Positions 51,096 through 61,754 of a stretch of 64,000 nucleotides of DNA are shown here, in pieces. The translations under genes and the position numbers were made by a program. Numbering within the stretch: the stretch's first letter is position 1; every line of letters begins with the position of its first letter. Origin of the DNA: Anaerolineales bacterium UBA5797 (GTDB taxonomy: Bacteria > Chloroflexota > Anaerolineae > Anaerolineales > Villigracilaceae). The notes under the pieces were generated by a model. The model made no database searches and was not told the origin of the DNA. It saw only the letters and a list, made by a program, of their open reading frames with translations. The stretch is taken from the NCBI GenBank assembly GCA_002418205.1, contig DIDP01000088.1, positions 1 through 64,000 on the forward strand. Direction: 5' to 3'.

Positions 51096-52080
51096 GATCG
51101 TGATCAACGGACGGTTCCTCTCGCGCCGCATCACCGGCGTGGAACGATATGGGCGTGAGATCCTGTCGTTGTTCAGAGGCAGCTATCGGGTCGAGATGAC
51201 GCGGGTCAACGGGGCGCGAGGTCACGCGTGGGAACAGTTCACGCTCCCCGCAAAGTTAAAGTCCCAATCCATTTTATGGTCGCCCGCCAATACCGGCCCG
51301 TTGATGGTGCGCAATCAGGCGCTGACGATCCATGACCTGAGCCCGCTCGAGCATCCGGAATGGTTCCGGAAAAATTTTGCGGCGTGGTATCGCCTGTTCC
51401 TTCCAATGCTGGCAAAACGGGTGCGAGTCATCTTCACGCCCTCGGAGTATGTACGGGAAAAAGTGATCAGGCGCTTCGGGGTCAAAAACGTGACCGTCGT
51501 TCCGAACGGCGTGAACACTGCGCGTTTTCATCCCGGCGCGCGTCCGCTGAATCACGACCTTCCGGAAAAATTCATATTTTTTGTGGGCTCGATACAGCCG
51601 CGAAAGAACCTGCAGGCTTTGCTGGGCGCGTGGAAGGATATTAAAAAAGAATATCCCGATCTATGGCTGATGATCGCGGGTGCTGTTGGCACGATATTTG
51701 GTGGAACCCAACGCATGCAATGCGAGCGCGTGATATTTCTCGATTATGTGGATGATGACGACCTACCAGGCATCCATGCAGGAGCGACCCTGTTCGTGCT
51801 CCCGTCATTCGATGAAGGCTTCGGGTTGCCCGCGCTCGAAGCGATGGCATGCGGAACGCCTGTCATTGTCTCGGATGGCGGCGCGCTGCCCGAAACGGTC
51901 GGAGATGCGGGGCTGGTATTCGATCTCGCGGACCCCGGGAGCCTGGCAGCCGCGCTGCGACGAGGTCTGGAGGATGCCGAACTCCGATCTTTCTTGAGGG
52001 CAAAGGGGCTCGAACGCGCCAAGGAATTTCCCTGGCAAAGATCTGCGGATATGATCTGGAAGACATTGAATGAAATCTGA
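51085..52080 (+). CDS. glycosyltransferase, GT4 family
   Basis: 331 residues. It opens VINGRFLSRRITGVERYGRE, the pattern of mannosyl/rhamnosyl-type GT4 enzymes. VVPNGVNTARFHPGA and FFVGSIQPRKNLQALLGAW follow, and the catalytic region FDEGFGLPALEAMACGTPVI carries the E-x7-E motif intact. The start overlaps the Wzy-like gene by 11 bases and the end overlaps the next glycosyltransferase by 11, so these genes are one operon. Donor sugar unknown. Confidence 0.92.
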   Translation: MTREIVINGRFLSRRITGVERYGREILSLFRGSYRVEMTRVNGARGHAWEQFTLPAKLKSQSILWSPANTGPLMVRNQALTIHDLSPLEHPEWFRKNFAAWYRLFLPMLAKRVRVIFTPSEYVREKVIRRFGVKNVTVVPNGVNTARFHPGARPLNHDLPEKFIFFVGSIQPRKNLQALLGAWKDIKKEYPDLWLMIAGAVGTIFGGTQRMQCERVIFLDYVDDDDLPGIHAGATLFVLPSFDEGFGLPALEAMACGTPVIVSDGGALPETVGDAGLVFDLADPGSLAAALRRGLEDAELRSFLRAKGLERAKEFPWQRSADMIWKTLNEI

Positions 52081-53179
52081 ACCGAGGATTGCCTTTGTGA
52101 TCGATGCGCTCCCATCTTTGGGCGGCGGAGAAAAAGTATTATTCGCCGCGCTGGAGGCATTCCCGGATGCGGAGTTGTTCACACTGGTCTACAACAAAAA
52201 TATTTTTTTCAACACGCCCCTCGCGGGTCGAACCATAAAAACATCCTTCATCGACCGCCTCCCGCTGGCGCACAGACATCACCGCCTGTTCCTGCCCCTC
52301 ATGCCGCGCGCCATCGAAGGCTTCGACCTGCGGGAGTACGAAACCATCGTTTCCTTCAGTTACGCGGTAGCGCACGGCGTACAAAATTTCAATGGCGCCC
52401 GCCACCTCTCCTACACCTACACCCCCATGCGGTACGCCTGGACCGACACCAACCTTAACGGGACGCGCACGCGCAAGAACCCGGCGATCGATCTTTTTTT
52501 GCAGACGTTCCGCAAATGGGATCAAAGAGCCGCCTCACGCGTCCATCGATTTGCCGCGATCTCCCAGGCAGTTTCCCAGCGGATCGCGGACGCGTATCAA
52601 CGCCGGTCAACTGTCATTTATCCGCCTGTGGATGTGCGCCGGTTCAAGCCCGCACAAAACAGGGAAAACTTTTACATCACCGTTACGAGGCTGGTCCCGC
52701 ACAAACGGTTGGACATCGTTGTGCAGGCATTTTCACAGCTTGAACTTCCCTTGCTCATCGTCGGTGAAGGACCAGAGCTGCCGCGTTTGCAGAATATGGC
52801 AAAACCGAATATTCGATTTCTCGGACATCAATCGGATGAGATCGTGGCTGAATTGCTCGGCAAAGCACGCGGCTTCGTCTGCGCGACCGAGGAGGATTTT
52901 GGGATCGCCATCGTCGAGGCGCAGGCGGCAGGATGCCCGGTCATTGCCTATGGACGCGGCGGCGCGCTGGAAACGGTCATTGATGGAACGACAGGAATCT
53001 TCTTCCAGGAACAATCCCCCACCGGATTGAGTGAAGCCGTACAAAAGTTCGAGCGGTTCCACTCAAATTTCCATATCCCCGATCTCGTTCACAATTCGAA
53101 CCGATTCGACAAGGAACGTTTTATCCTTGAGTTCAGGGATTTTATCTGTCCCAGCGAACCGTCTAAAAATCGACCTTGA
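52070..53179 (+). CDS. glycosyltransferase, GT4 family (WbaZ-like)
   Basis: 369 residues. N-terminal RIAFVIDALPSLGGGEKVLF, central YTPMRYAWTD and AISQAVSQRIADAY, C-terminal ITVTRLVPHKRLDIVVQAFS, IRFLGHQSDEIVAELLGKAR and CATEEDFGIAIVEAQAAGCP with the E-x7-E pair. The YTPMRYAWD-type block is seen in WbaZ-like mannosyltransferases. It is the last gene of the polysaccharide operon; its 3' end overlaps the convergent anti-sigma gene by 17 bases. Confidence 0.92.
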   Translation: MKSEPRIAFVIDALPSLGGGEKVLFAALEAFPDAELFTLVYNKNIFFNTPLAGRTIKTSFIDRLPLAHRHHRLFLPLMPRAIEGFDLREYETIVSFSYAVAHGVQNFNGARHLSYTYTPMRYAWTDTNLNGTRTRKNPAIDLFLQTFRKWDQRAASRVHRFAAISQAVSQRIADAYQRRSTVIYPPVDVRRFKPAQNRENFYITVTRLVPHKRLDIVVQAFSQLELPLLIVGEGPELPRLQNMAKPNIRFLGHQSDEIVAELLGKARGFVCATEEDFGIAIVEAQAAGCPVIAYGRGGALETVIDGTTGIFFQEQSPTGLSEAVQKFERFHSNFHIPDLVHNSNRFDKERFILEFRDFICPSEPSKNRP

Positions 53180-53900
53180 GCACGCGTTCCCCGGTCGGCT
53201 GGTCACTGCCTCCCGCCGGTTCCACCGTGACCCCGATCCCCACGTAATTGGAAAATCCCTGCTTTGGAAAGATGATCTGGGTGGTGTACGCCTGACCGTC
53301 CTCCGGACGGAAGATCCCGGCGCTGGTGCGGTCTCCCTGTGGAGCGATGAGCCAGATCTGATAGGTCTGGTCCTCCGGCAATTGCGGCATCTTCCAGACG
53401 ATCAACGCGGCAAGGTTGCGATCCTTGTCGAGCAGGAACGAACCCGCCAGGCTTTCCGACGCAATGGGCAAGCGCTCCGTGGCCGGATACGATAACATCG
53501 CCAGCACGGTCTGCCCGGACTGATATTGGCGGGCAAGCTGAGTCTGTTGTAGTTGCAGCGCCCGCATCTGCGAAACGGAATATACGTTCAATGCCAGCAG
53601 CACGACGAACGCCAGGGCACCCGCCGTGAATCCAGGAGACCAGTTCCAGCGCGGGCGCGCATCCTTTCGCGCGCCGGGCAGCCTGCTCTGAATCCGATTG
53701 CGGAGGGCGACGGAGGGTTGTCTTGGCGGAACGGCTGTCAGCATGGATTCGCTCAGAAGGCGGTATTCAGCCAGTTCGGTCCGGCAGGAGGCGCAGGTCT
53801 GCAAATGGGATTCGAGCGCGGCGATCTCCTCCGCGTCCAATGCGCCGACCGCATAGGCGGCGATGTTCTCAAGGTATGGAGAATGCTCATTCCGAACCAT
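53163..53900 (-). CDS. anti-sigma factor with zinc-finger and RskA domains
   Basis: 245 residues. A zf-HC2-type anti-sigma domain is at about 1-60; it keeps the C-x-x-C pair (HLQTCASCRTEL), while the usual leading His region is YLENIAAYAVGAL. One transmembrane helix (about 91-110, GFTAGALAFVVLLALNV) is followed by an extracytoplasmic RskA domain (YQIWLIAPQGDRTSAGIFRP). It should hold the ECF sigma factor encoded just upstream at the membrane until a signal triggers release. It lies 47 bases after the sigma gene. Confidence 0.9.
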   Translation of the reverse strand: MVRNEHSPYLENIAAYAVGALDAEEIAALESHLQTCASCRTELAEYRLLSESMLTAVPPRQPSVALRNRIQSRLPGARKDARPRWNWSPGFTAGALAFVVLLALNVYSVSQMRALQLQQTQLARQYQSGQTVLAMLSYPATERLPIASESLAGSFLLDKDRNLAALIVWKMPQLPEDQTYQIWLIAPQGDRTSAGIFRPEDGQAYTTQIIFPKQGFSNYVGIGVTVEPAGGSDQPTGERVLKVDF

Positions 53901-53947
53901 GTATTTTTACTCCAAGTAGGTATACGTCACAGCCGGCAGATTTGGAT

Positions 53948-54493
53948 TTATTTTTCGTTCCATACTTCGCGCAAATTCTCCATCGCAGCGCGCAGGCGGG
54001 TTTTCACCGTGCCGAGGGGCCAGCCAAGCACTTCTGCGATCTGGCTTTGGCTCATGCCCTGGTAGTAGGCCAGTTCGATCACCCTGCGTTGATCGGGGTG
54101 CAGGGACTGCACGGCAAAGTGCAGGCTGCGCCAGCGAGTCTCTTCCGATACCGTTCCGAGATCCGGGGTATTTTGCCAGACATCCTCGGGATCGTTCGCA
54201 TCGGTCAACACGGGACGGCGGGATTCGAGCCGGACGCGGTCAATTGCCACCCGGCGGGCGATCGTCAACAGCCACGACAGGAAGGGTCCGCGCTCAGCGA
54301 GATATTGACGGGCGCGACTCCATAACTTGAGGAAGGTGTCCTGCGTGGCCTCCTCTGCCAGCATGGGCTCGCCAAGGATGTGCAGGGTCAAACCATAGAC
54401 CCGGCTGACATGCCGGTCGTAGAGGGCAAGGAAGGCGCGCTCGTCACCCTTCGCCACGCGCCCCACCAGATCAATGTCATCAGAATGATCCAC
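53948..54493 (-). CDS. ECF sigma factor (SigK-like)
   Basis: 181 residues. Region 2: FLALYDRHVSRVYGLTLHIL, then AEEATQDTFLKLWSRA and SWLLTIARRVAIDRVR. Region 4: LHPDQRRVIELAYYQGMSQS followed by IAEVLGWPLGTVKTRL. The closest layout is the SigK/RskA pair. The gene diverges from a secreted-protein gene. Between them is a TGAACG-6 nt-CGTTCA palindrome, which may be part of the promoter control. The stimulus is not known. Confidence 0.93.
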   Translation of the reverse strand: MDHSDDIDLVGRVAKGDERAFLALYDRHVSRVYGLTLHILGEPMLAEEATQDTFLKLWSRARQYLAERGPFLSWLLTIARRVAIDRVRLESRRPVLTDANDPEDVWQNTPDLGTVSEETRWRSLHFAVQSLHPDQRRVIELAYYQGMSQSQIAEVLGWPLGTVKTRLRAAMENLREVWNEK

Positions 54494-54538
54494 AGGTTGA
54501 TTGTACCGAATTTCATTCCATCAGTCACGCATCCAGGA

Positions 54539-54556
54539 TGAACGTTTGATCGTTCA
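54539..54556. promoter_or_regulatory. palindrome in the sigma/secreted-protein divergent region
   Basis: TGAACG, 6-nt centre, CGTTCA, 46 bases upstream of the sigma gene start and 82 bases before the secreted-protein start. A possible operator for either. Confidence 0.4.
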
Positions 54557-54637
54557 GGTGTCAAATCGAAATCCAATGTACGGCAGTGCGGCGTATTAAT
54601 GGATGAAAGCCAAAACCAACTTCAAACGGAGGAACCA

Positions 54638-55162
54638 ATGAAAAAGACCATGTATTCCATGCTGGCTTTGATCCTAGCGCTCAGCGCCTTTCTGTTCGCC
54701 GGATCGGCCTCACCTGCGAGCGCCGATGAATCGAAGGTCCTGCAATTCAACACCATGATCGGTGTGCCGCGACCGTACACCGGCGCGACGAACGCCATCC
54801 GCGGTGTGCCCGGCGGCGGCCTGCCCTGGGTCATTGATTTCGGCAAGGGGAAACTCAGCCCGGACGGCAGCGTGGATGTGCTCGTCAAGGGGCTGGTGTT
54901 CGACCCCAACGACCCGGATGTGATCGCACGCGGCATCGGCGGTACGAACACGGTCCCGAATTTCAAGGTTATCGTGAGTTGCTTAAGCAGGGATGCAGGT
55001 GGAAATCCGATCACCGTCAATGTATCCACGGGACTTTTCCCGGCTGATACAGCAGGCAACGCCCAAATGAACGATGTTGTTGCGCTCCCATCCCCCTGCA
55101 TTGCGCCGATCCTGTTTGTGACCAGCCCCGGCGGTGCGTGGTTCGCATCAACCGGTCTTTAG
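54638..55162 (+). CDS. secreted protein of unknown family
   Basis: 174 residues. A clear signal peptide (MKKTMYSMLALILALSAFLF, cleavage probably after ASPASA) is followed by a mature domain of beta character. Recurrent-looking segments are IRGVPGGGLPWVIDFGKGKL, FKVIVSCLSRDAGG and LPSPCIAPILFVTSPGG; the two Cys could form a disulfide. I recall similar unnamed exported proteins in soil and Chloroflexota genomes but cannot name a function. The start is fixed by GGAGGAACC. It is probably a target of the adjacent sigma factor and ends at a strong terminator. Confidence 0.8.
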   Translation: MKKTMYSMLALILALSAFLFAGSASPASADESKVLQFNTMIGVPRPYTGATNAIRGVPGGGLPWVIDFGKGKLSPDGSVDVLVKGLVFDPNDPDVIARGIGGTNTVPNFKVIVSCLSRDAGGNPITVNVSTGLFPADTAGNAQMNDVVALPSPCIAPILFVTSPGGAWFASTGL

Positions 55163-55184
55163 GTTTCGCAGCAGTTCTATACCG

Positions 55185-55224
55185 GCAGTGGAGTTGAGTG
55201 GTGATAACTCCACTGCTTCATTTT
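55185..55224 (+). terminator. intrinsic terminator after the secreted-protein gene
   Basis: Perfect 11-bp stem GCAGTGGAGTT / AACTCCACTGC with a 10-nt loop, followed by TTCATTTTAT. Confidence 0.8.
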
Positions 55225-55841
55225 ATAGACATGCTTTGAGGAGTCATCGCCACAGATGAATATAACGGGGAATGATAATACCCATCTCCGGCGCACGGGC
55301 GGCACAGGACCTCGCCGGCGCGCATTACTTCGCGACCATTGATGATTTCCTCCCCGCATGATCCACAGACCGCTTTCGCCGAGGGGCGGCTGAGAAGTGC
55401 GGACACCGGACCATTCAGCCGCACATGTTGATACTCGAACAATTCAGAATACGGCATGATCTGATAGCCGCGCAACATGGCCTCCCATTTGTTCTTTGCA
55501 GTCGGCACGTAAGTGCGTGCAAGCGAACGTGCTTCGCGCCTGGGTCTGATCCGGATGGCGGTTTCAGTGTCGATATCAACGAACGTCGCCGCGACCTTCC
55601 CAAAGTCCAGGATGCGAAGCGTGCGCCCGCCAACGTGACAGCCGGATGCGGCAACGAGTCCATCCACAGTGCATCCATCCGTTTCCGAAATGACAAGCAG
55701 ACGTTTGTCCATGCGGGGCAGATCCAATGCAAACAGTTCAGATGCAAATAATGCCATACGGGCGCCCAGCACCTGACGAGGACAAAGATGCCTGTGGCGG
55801 CTGGCGCTCTCCTGCAGAATGGATTCAAGCGACCACATCAA
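55218..55841 (-). CDS. FmdE-family protein with C-terminal zinc ribbon
   Basis: 207 residues. The FmdE domain is at about 15-130: RHRHLCPRQVLGARMALFA, then ISETDGCTVDGLVAASGCHV and ILDFGKVAATFVD, including the Cys/His metal positions. A zinc ribbon follows (CGSCGEEIINGREV...CRPC). FmdE was named from formylmethanofuran dehydrogenase clusters of methanogens; bacterial versions occur near molybdenum enzymes without methanogenesis and may serve metal or cofactor handling. The start overlaps the stop of the DUF2270 gene (ATGA). A molybdoenzyme gene lies just upstream of the pair, consistent with a cofactor role. Confidence 0.85.
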   Translation of the reverse strand: MMWSLESILQESASRHRHLCPRQVLGARMALFASELFALDLPRMDKRLLVISETDGCTVDGLVAASGCHVGGRTLRILDFGKVAATFVDIDTETAIRIRPRREARSLARTYVPTAKNKWEAMLRGYQIMPYSELFEYQHVRLNGPVSALLSRPSAKAVCGSCGEEIINGREVMRAGEVLCRPCAGDGYYHSPLYSSVAMTPQSMSIK

Positions 55842-56914
55842 TCCTCCTTTGCAAGCGGATTGAAACCGCGCCCCAACACTTCATGTGCGGGTGAAACAAC
55901 CACGAATGCCTGAGGGTCCTCCCTGGCAACTGAAGCCTCAAGGTTGTGCACTTCCGTGACGGTGAGGGCGCACATCAACACGGTCCGCTCCGCGCCCGTA
56001 TACATCCCCTTCCCCTCCACAGCTGTCACCCCGCGTCCCATGTCCGAGAGGATCCGGTCTGCCACAGCCTTTGCATTTCCGGTAACAATGAAGGCAAGAA
56101 ATTGCCGGCGTTTCTTCCTCGGGGCAAGCCACGAACGGATCCCCTTCAATTCATCGGTCGGGTGGATCTGATCGCCGCGCAGGTCCTGTTCACCCACAGT
56201 AAAACGAGGAAAGACCTCGCCGGTGGCGCGCGTCATGTTGACCGTGAGGACCGCGACAAGGATCAGGAAAAGGAAATAGGCGATACTGATCGATATCACA
56301 ATACTGCCTGGGATATGACCGATGGCAGCCCTTCCGATGAATTCCTTCATGTCAGCTGGAGGCACAGGGAAAAGCCAGTATTTTGCCACCCAGGCAATGG
56401 CAAGGATGAGGAATATCCAAAGATAATTGCGCCTGAGCCGCCGGCCGAACGCCTCCCACATCGAAATCGGGAAACTCGGCAGCAACAGATTCTCCGCCAG
56501 GCTTTCCGCCCAATCCGGCGCGGGGTGGAAGGGAGGCACAAGCATGGCGGCAAAGAAATCTGTTTCCATCAAGCGAACGCGATAGCTCCACAGCTCATAA
56601 TAGCGGTACCGGCGCGCCTCGATATACAGGAACAGGGTCACCAGCATGGTATTGAGAATGATGATGCCGTGATGGATGTTTGGCTGGCTGAACGCGATCG
56701 AGAGCGTCGCACCTGTGGCGACCACCGCCCAGTTGGTGGTCGTATCCAGGCGCTGACGCCAGACGTTGGCGCGGGTCACTTCGGCGCGGAAGAAATGCAC
56801 CATCGCTGTGACGAATTCGCTGGTCTTCAGCTTATAACCGCGATAGGTCCAGACAGGCTCCTCGGGATCCTGCGGTTGTTCTTCTTCGGTTGGTTTTGTG
56901 GATTTGACTGGCAT
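55838..56914 (-). CDS. DUF2270 membrane protein with DUF2179-like C-terminus
   Basis: 358 residues. The N-terminal half matches DUF2270: LVTAMVH-like FVTAMVHFFRAEVTRANVWR with DTTTNWAVVATGATLSIAFS and ARRYRYYELWSYRVRLMETD. Four transmembrane helices are followed from about residue 270 by a soluble domain (QFLAFIVTGNAKAVADRILS, GVTAVEGKGMYTG, LMCALTVTEVHNL) that resembles DUF2179, the nucleotide-binding-like tail of YitT proteins. The fusion of the two is notable. Function unknown; coupled to fmdE by an ATGA overlap. Confidence 0.85.
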   Translation of the reverse strand: MPVKSTKPTEEEQPQDPEEPVWTYRGYKLKTSEFVTAMVHFFRAEVTRANVWRQRLDTTTNWAVVATGATLSIAFSQPNIHHGIIILNTMLVTLFLYIEARRYRYYELWSYRVRLMETDFFAAMLVPPFHPAPDWAESLAENLLLPSFPISMWEAFGRRLRRNYLWIFLILAIAWVAKYWLFPVPPADMKEFIGRAAIGHIPGSIVISISIAYFLFLILVAVLTVNMTRATGEVFPRFTVGEQDLRGDQIHPTDELKGIRSWLAPRKKRRQFLAFIVTGNAKAVADRILSDMGRGVTAVEGKGMYTGAERTVLMCALTVTEVHNLEASVAREDPQAFVVVSPAHEVLGRGFNPLAKED

Positions 56915-56999
56915 GTTCTTATTCTACTAGATGATGAAACGCGTCCGACTCCGGGACAGCTGATCCGGTCTCGATGAAGTGGATCAAACCTGACAGGTT

Positions 57000-59897
<2,898 letters not shown>

Positions 59898-59912
59898 AAG
59901 GTTTCAACTTCC

Positions 59913-59987
59913 ATGTTTCAGGTTGAAGGTTGGCAGTCGCAGGTACAAATTAAAAACCTTGAACTTTCAACCTGCAACCTTCAACTG
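59913..59987. repeat. palindrome between the FeS-NrfD and molybdoenzyme genes
   Basis: Arms TTTCAGGTTGAAGGTTG and CAACCTGCAACCTTCAAC can fold back on each other across an AT-rich centre. It lies in the 91-base gap between the two subunit genes and may tune relative expression. Confidence 0.6.
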
Positions 59988-59988
59988 A

Positions 59989-61656
59989 TTAGGAATTCGG
60001 AATATGCTGGGGTGCCATCACAAATGCATATTCGTAGAAGAACAAACCAACAATTGCAGCAAACACTGCCAACGGCAACATACTTGGAATGGCAAACAAT
60101 GCCAACGGAAGAACATGTCCCAGCCCGATGCCACCCCACCAGAAGTGATTGCGGAATTTACCGTGGCTCATTTCGCGGGAGGCAAGCAGGGAAATCTCAG
60201 AGGCATGCGGCATGGCGAACTTGCCAGCCAGGGTGATAAGTAGATTAATCACCAAACTGGCGAGGAAAGTGCTGGATAAGAAGCCAAATAAATCATTGGA
60301 AAATCGAACAAACAAACCCAAGGCAATGAACACACCACTTGCCACCATTGCAGATTGCGACAACAACTGGAACGGCAAAAGCGGAGTCTGCCACATATCG
60401 CGCCCTTCGGCTTGACCGAGGAGAAAGGCGGTGTATATCACTGAGAATAATGCGAGCGGAAGCGTGATCCATGCAAAGATAGGACGAAGCGATGATGCGA
60501 TATCACCGGATAACCAATTCAATTGTGCGGCACCTTCGATCAACCACCATAATCCTGCAAAGGCTGTGAAACCAATCAAAATAAACGCGCCGCGCGCGAC
60601 CCACGACTTCCATTGCGGGCGAAGCAGAATGTTCAAGAAGCGTTTGGGCTGTGACAAGTCTTTTATAAGAAGAATAACCGTGATGAGCATAAAGACCATC
60701 GCGGTGAAACCTGTGGCAAGAAAAGTCGTTGCGTTGAAGGGGAAAAGATTGAATATCGAACCCAGACACAACAACATGAACAATCCACCTGCGATACTTT
60801 TGGTGACGAGATAAGCTGGCAGTTCCCAATGCCAATTGATCTTGTGTTGCGCTGTATAAGCAGTCTGTACCATCTGCCCGGCAACGCGTCCGCCGATCTG
60901 GATCGGGCCGTTGAGCGGGCGCCCTTGATCTTGTGGCGTGCGGATCGGTGTACCTGATTTAGAAATCTTTTGTTTTGGTCTCGATACGCCTTCGGCCACT
61001 CGACCAGCGGGAACGACAGGCAGGACATAAGTTGTTGTGTTCTGCTTGGTGACTTTATCCGCCCACATGTAGGAGTCGTTGGTAGGCGAAGCCGTCGGGT
61101 GAAGTGACCAATCGTTGCCGTTAATGTAGAAGAGTTTGGGACCCGTCCCCTGCTCGGGCTTGCGAACGGTCGCTTGTGCAGTGGACAGCTTTCGGCTTAT
61201 TTCCGATGCGGGGTCATTCAAGTCCCCCGCCACGATGGCATGTTCAGGGCAGACCACAACACAGGCGGGTTCGAGTCCCACATCCAAACGATGCGCACAG
61301 AAGTGACACTTTGCCGCGGTGTTCGTCTCAGGGTCGAGATAGATCGAGTCGTATGGGCAGGCTTGCATGCACGACTTGCAGCCGATGCAAATGGACGGGT
61401 CGAACTCGACGATACCGTCGTCACGCTGATACATCGCGCTGACGGGGCAGATGCGCACACACGGCGGGTTGGCACAGTGGTTGCAACGCGTTACTTGAAA
61501 ACTGCGATGCACATCGGGGTACGCGCCCGTCTCGACATACTTGACCCATGTACGATACACACCAAGCGGCACCTGGTTCTCGGACTTGCACGCCGTCGAG
61601 CAGGCGTGACATCCGATGCATTTGCTTTGGTCGATCAAAAATCCATAATTGGTCAT
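59989..61656 (-). CDS. fused FeS/NrfD subunit (SoeB-SoeC-like)
   Basis: 555 residues. The first 140 hold sixteen cysteines in four ferredoxin sets (13/16/19/23, 58/61/66/70, 90/93/96/100, 117/120/132/136), enough for four [4Fe-4S] clusters. A linker of about 130 residues follows, part of which (VVPAGRVAEGVSRPK) is repeat-derived. From about 275 there are eight membrane helices of the NrfD type (AYLVTKSIAGGLFMLLCLGS, FLNILLRPQWKSWVARGAFI). It should pass electrons between the molybdoenzyme and membrane quinone. In most bacteria these are two genes (soeB and soeC). ATG 61656 is preferred over GTG 61671; no clear ribosome site. Confidence 0.88.
   Translation of the reverse strand: MTNYGFLIDQSKCIGCHACSTACKSENQVPLGVYRTWVKYVETGAYPDVHRSFQVTRCNHCANPPCVRICPVSAMYQRDDGIVEFDPSICIGCKSCMQACPYDSIYLDPETNTAAKCHFCAHRLDVGLEPACVVVCPEHAIVAGDLNDPASEISRKLSTAQATVRKPEQGTGPKLFYINGNDWSLHPTASPTNDSYMWADKVTKQNTTTYVLPVVPAGRVAEGVSRPKQKISKSGTPIRTPQDQGRPLNGPIQIGGRVAGQMVQTAYTAQHKINWHWELPAYLVTKSIAGGLFMLLCLGSIFNLFPFNATTFLATGFTAMVFMLITVILLIKDLSQPKRFLNILLRPQWKSWVARGAFILIGFTAFAGLWWLIEGAAQLNWLSGDIASSLRPIFAWITLPLALFSVIYTAFLLGQAEGRDMWQTPLLPFQLLSQSAMVASGVFIALGLFVRFSNDLFGFLSSTFLASLVINLLITLAGKFAMPHASEISLLASREMSHGKFRNHFWWGGIGLGHVLPLALFAIPSMLPLAVFAAIVGLFFYEYAFVMAPQHIPNS
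60976..61009. repeat. TGGTCTCGATACGCC...GACCAGCG repeat inside the FeS-NrfD gene
   Basis: A shortened copy of the family at 63427 and 63506; it encodes part of the linker between the FeS and membrane domains. Confidence 0.55.
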
Positions 61657-61666
61657 AAGGCTTTTC

Positions 61667-61720
61667 ACCACAGGGATACTGAGTTACGGAGAATTTATAA
61701 ACTCTGTATCTCCGCGTCTC
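61667..61720. repeat. CACCACAGGGATACTGAG...CTCTGTATCTCCGCG palindrome
   Basis: Arms CACCACAGGGATACTGAGTT and AACTCTGTATCTCCGCG. Second copy of the family found inside the Wzy-like gene (48646-48715). It lies just upstream of the FeS-NrfD start. Confidence 0.65.
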
Positions 61721-61754
61721 ACATGTCCCGATGCTCTTTCGGGGGTGGTTCGTT

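Noticed and set aside
55946..56977. 343-codon open frame antisense to the DUF2270 gene
   Set aside because: Low-complexity His/Arg/Asp composition typical of a shadow frame; the opposite strand is a known family.
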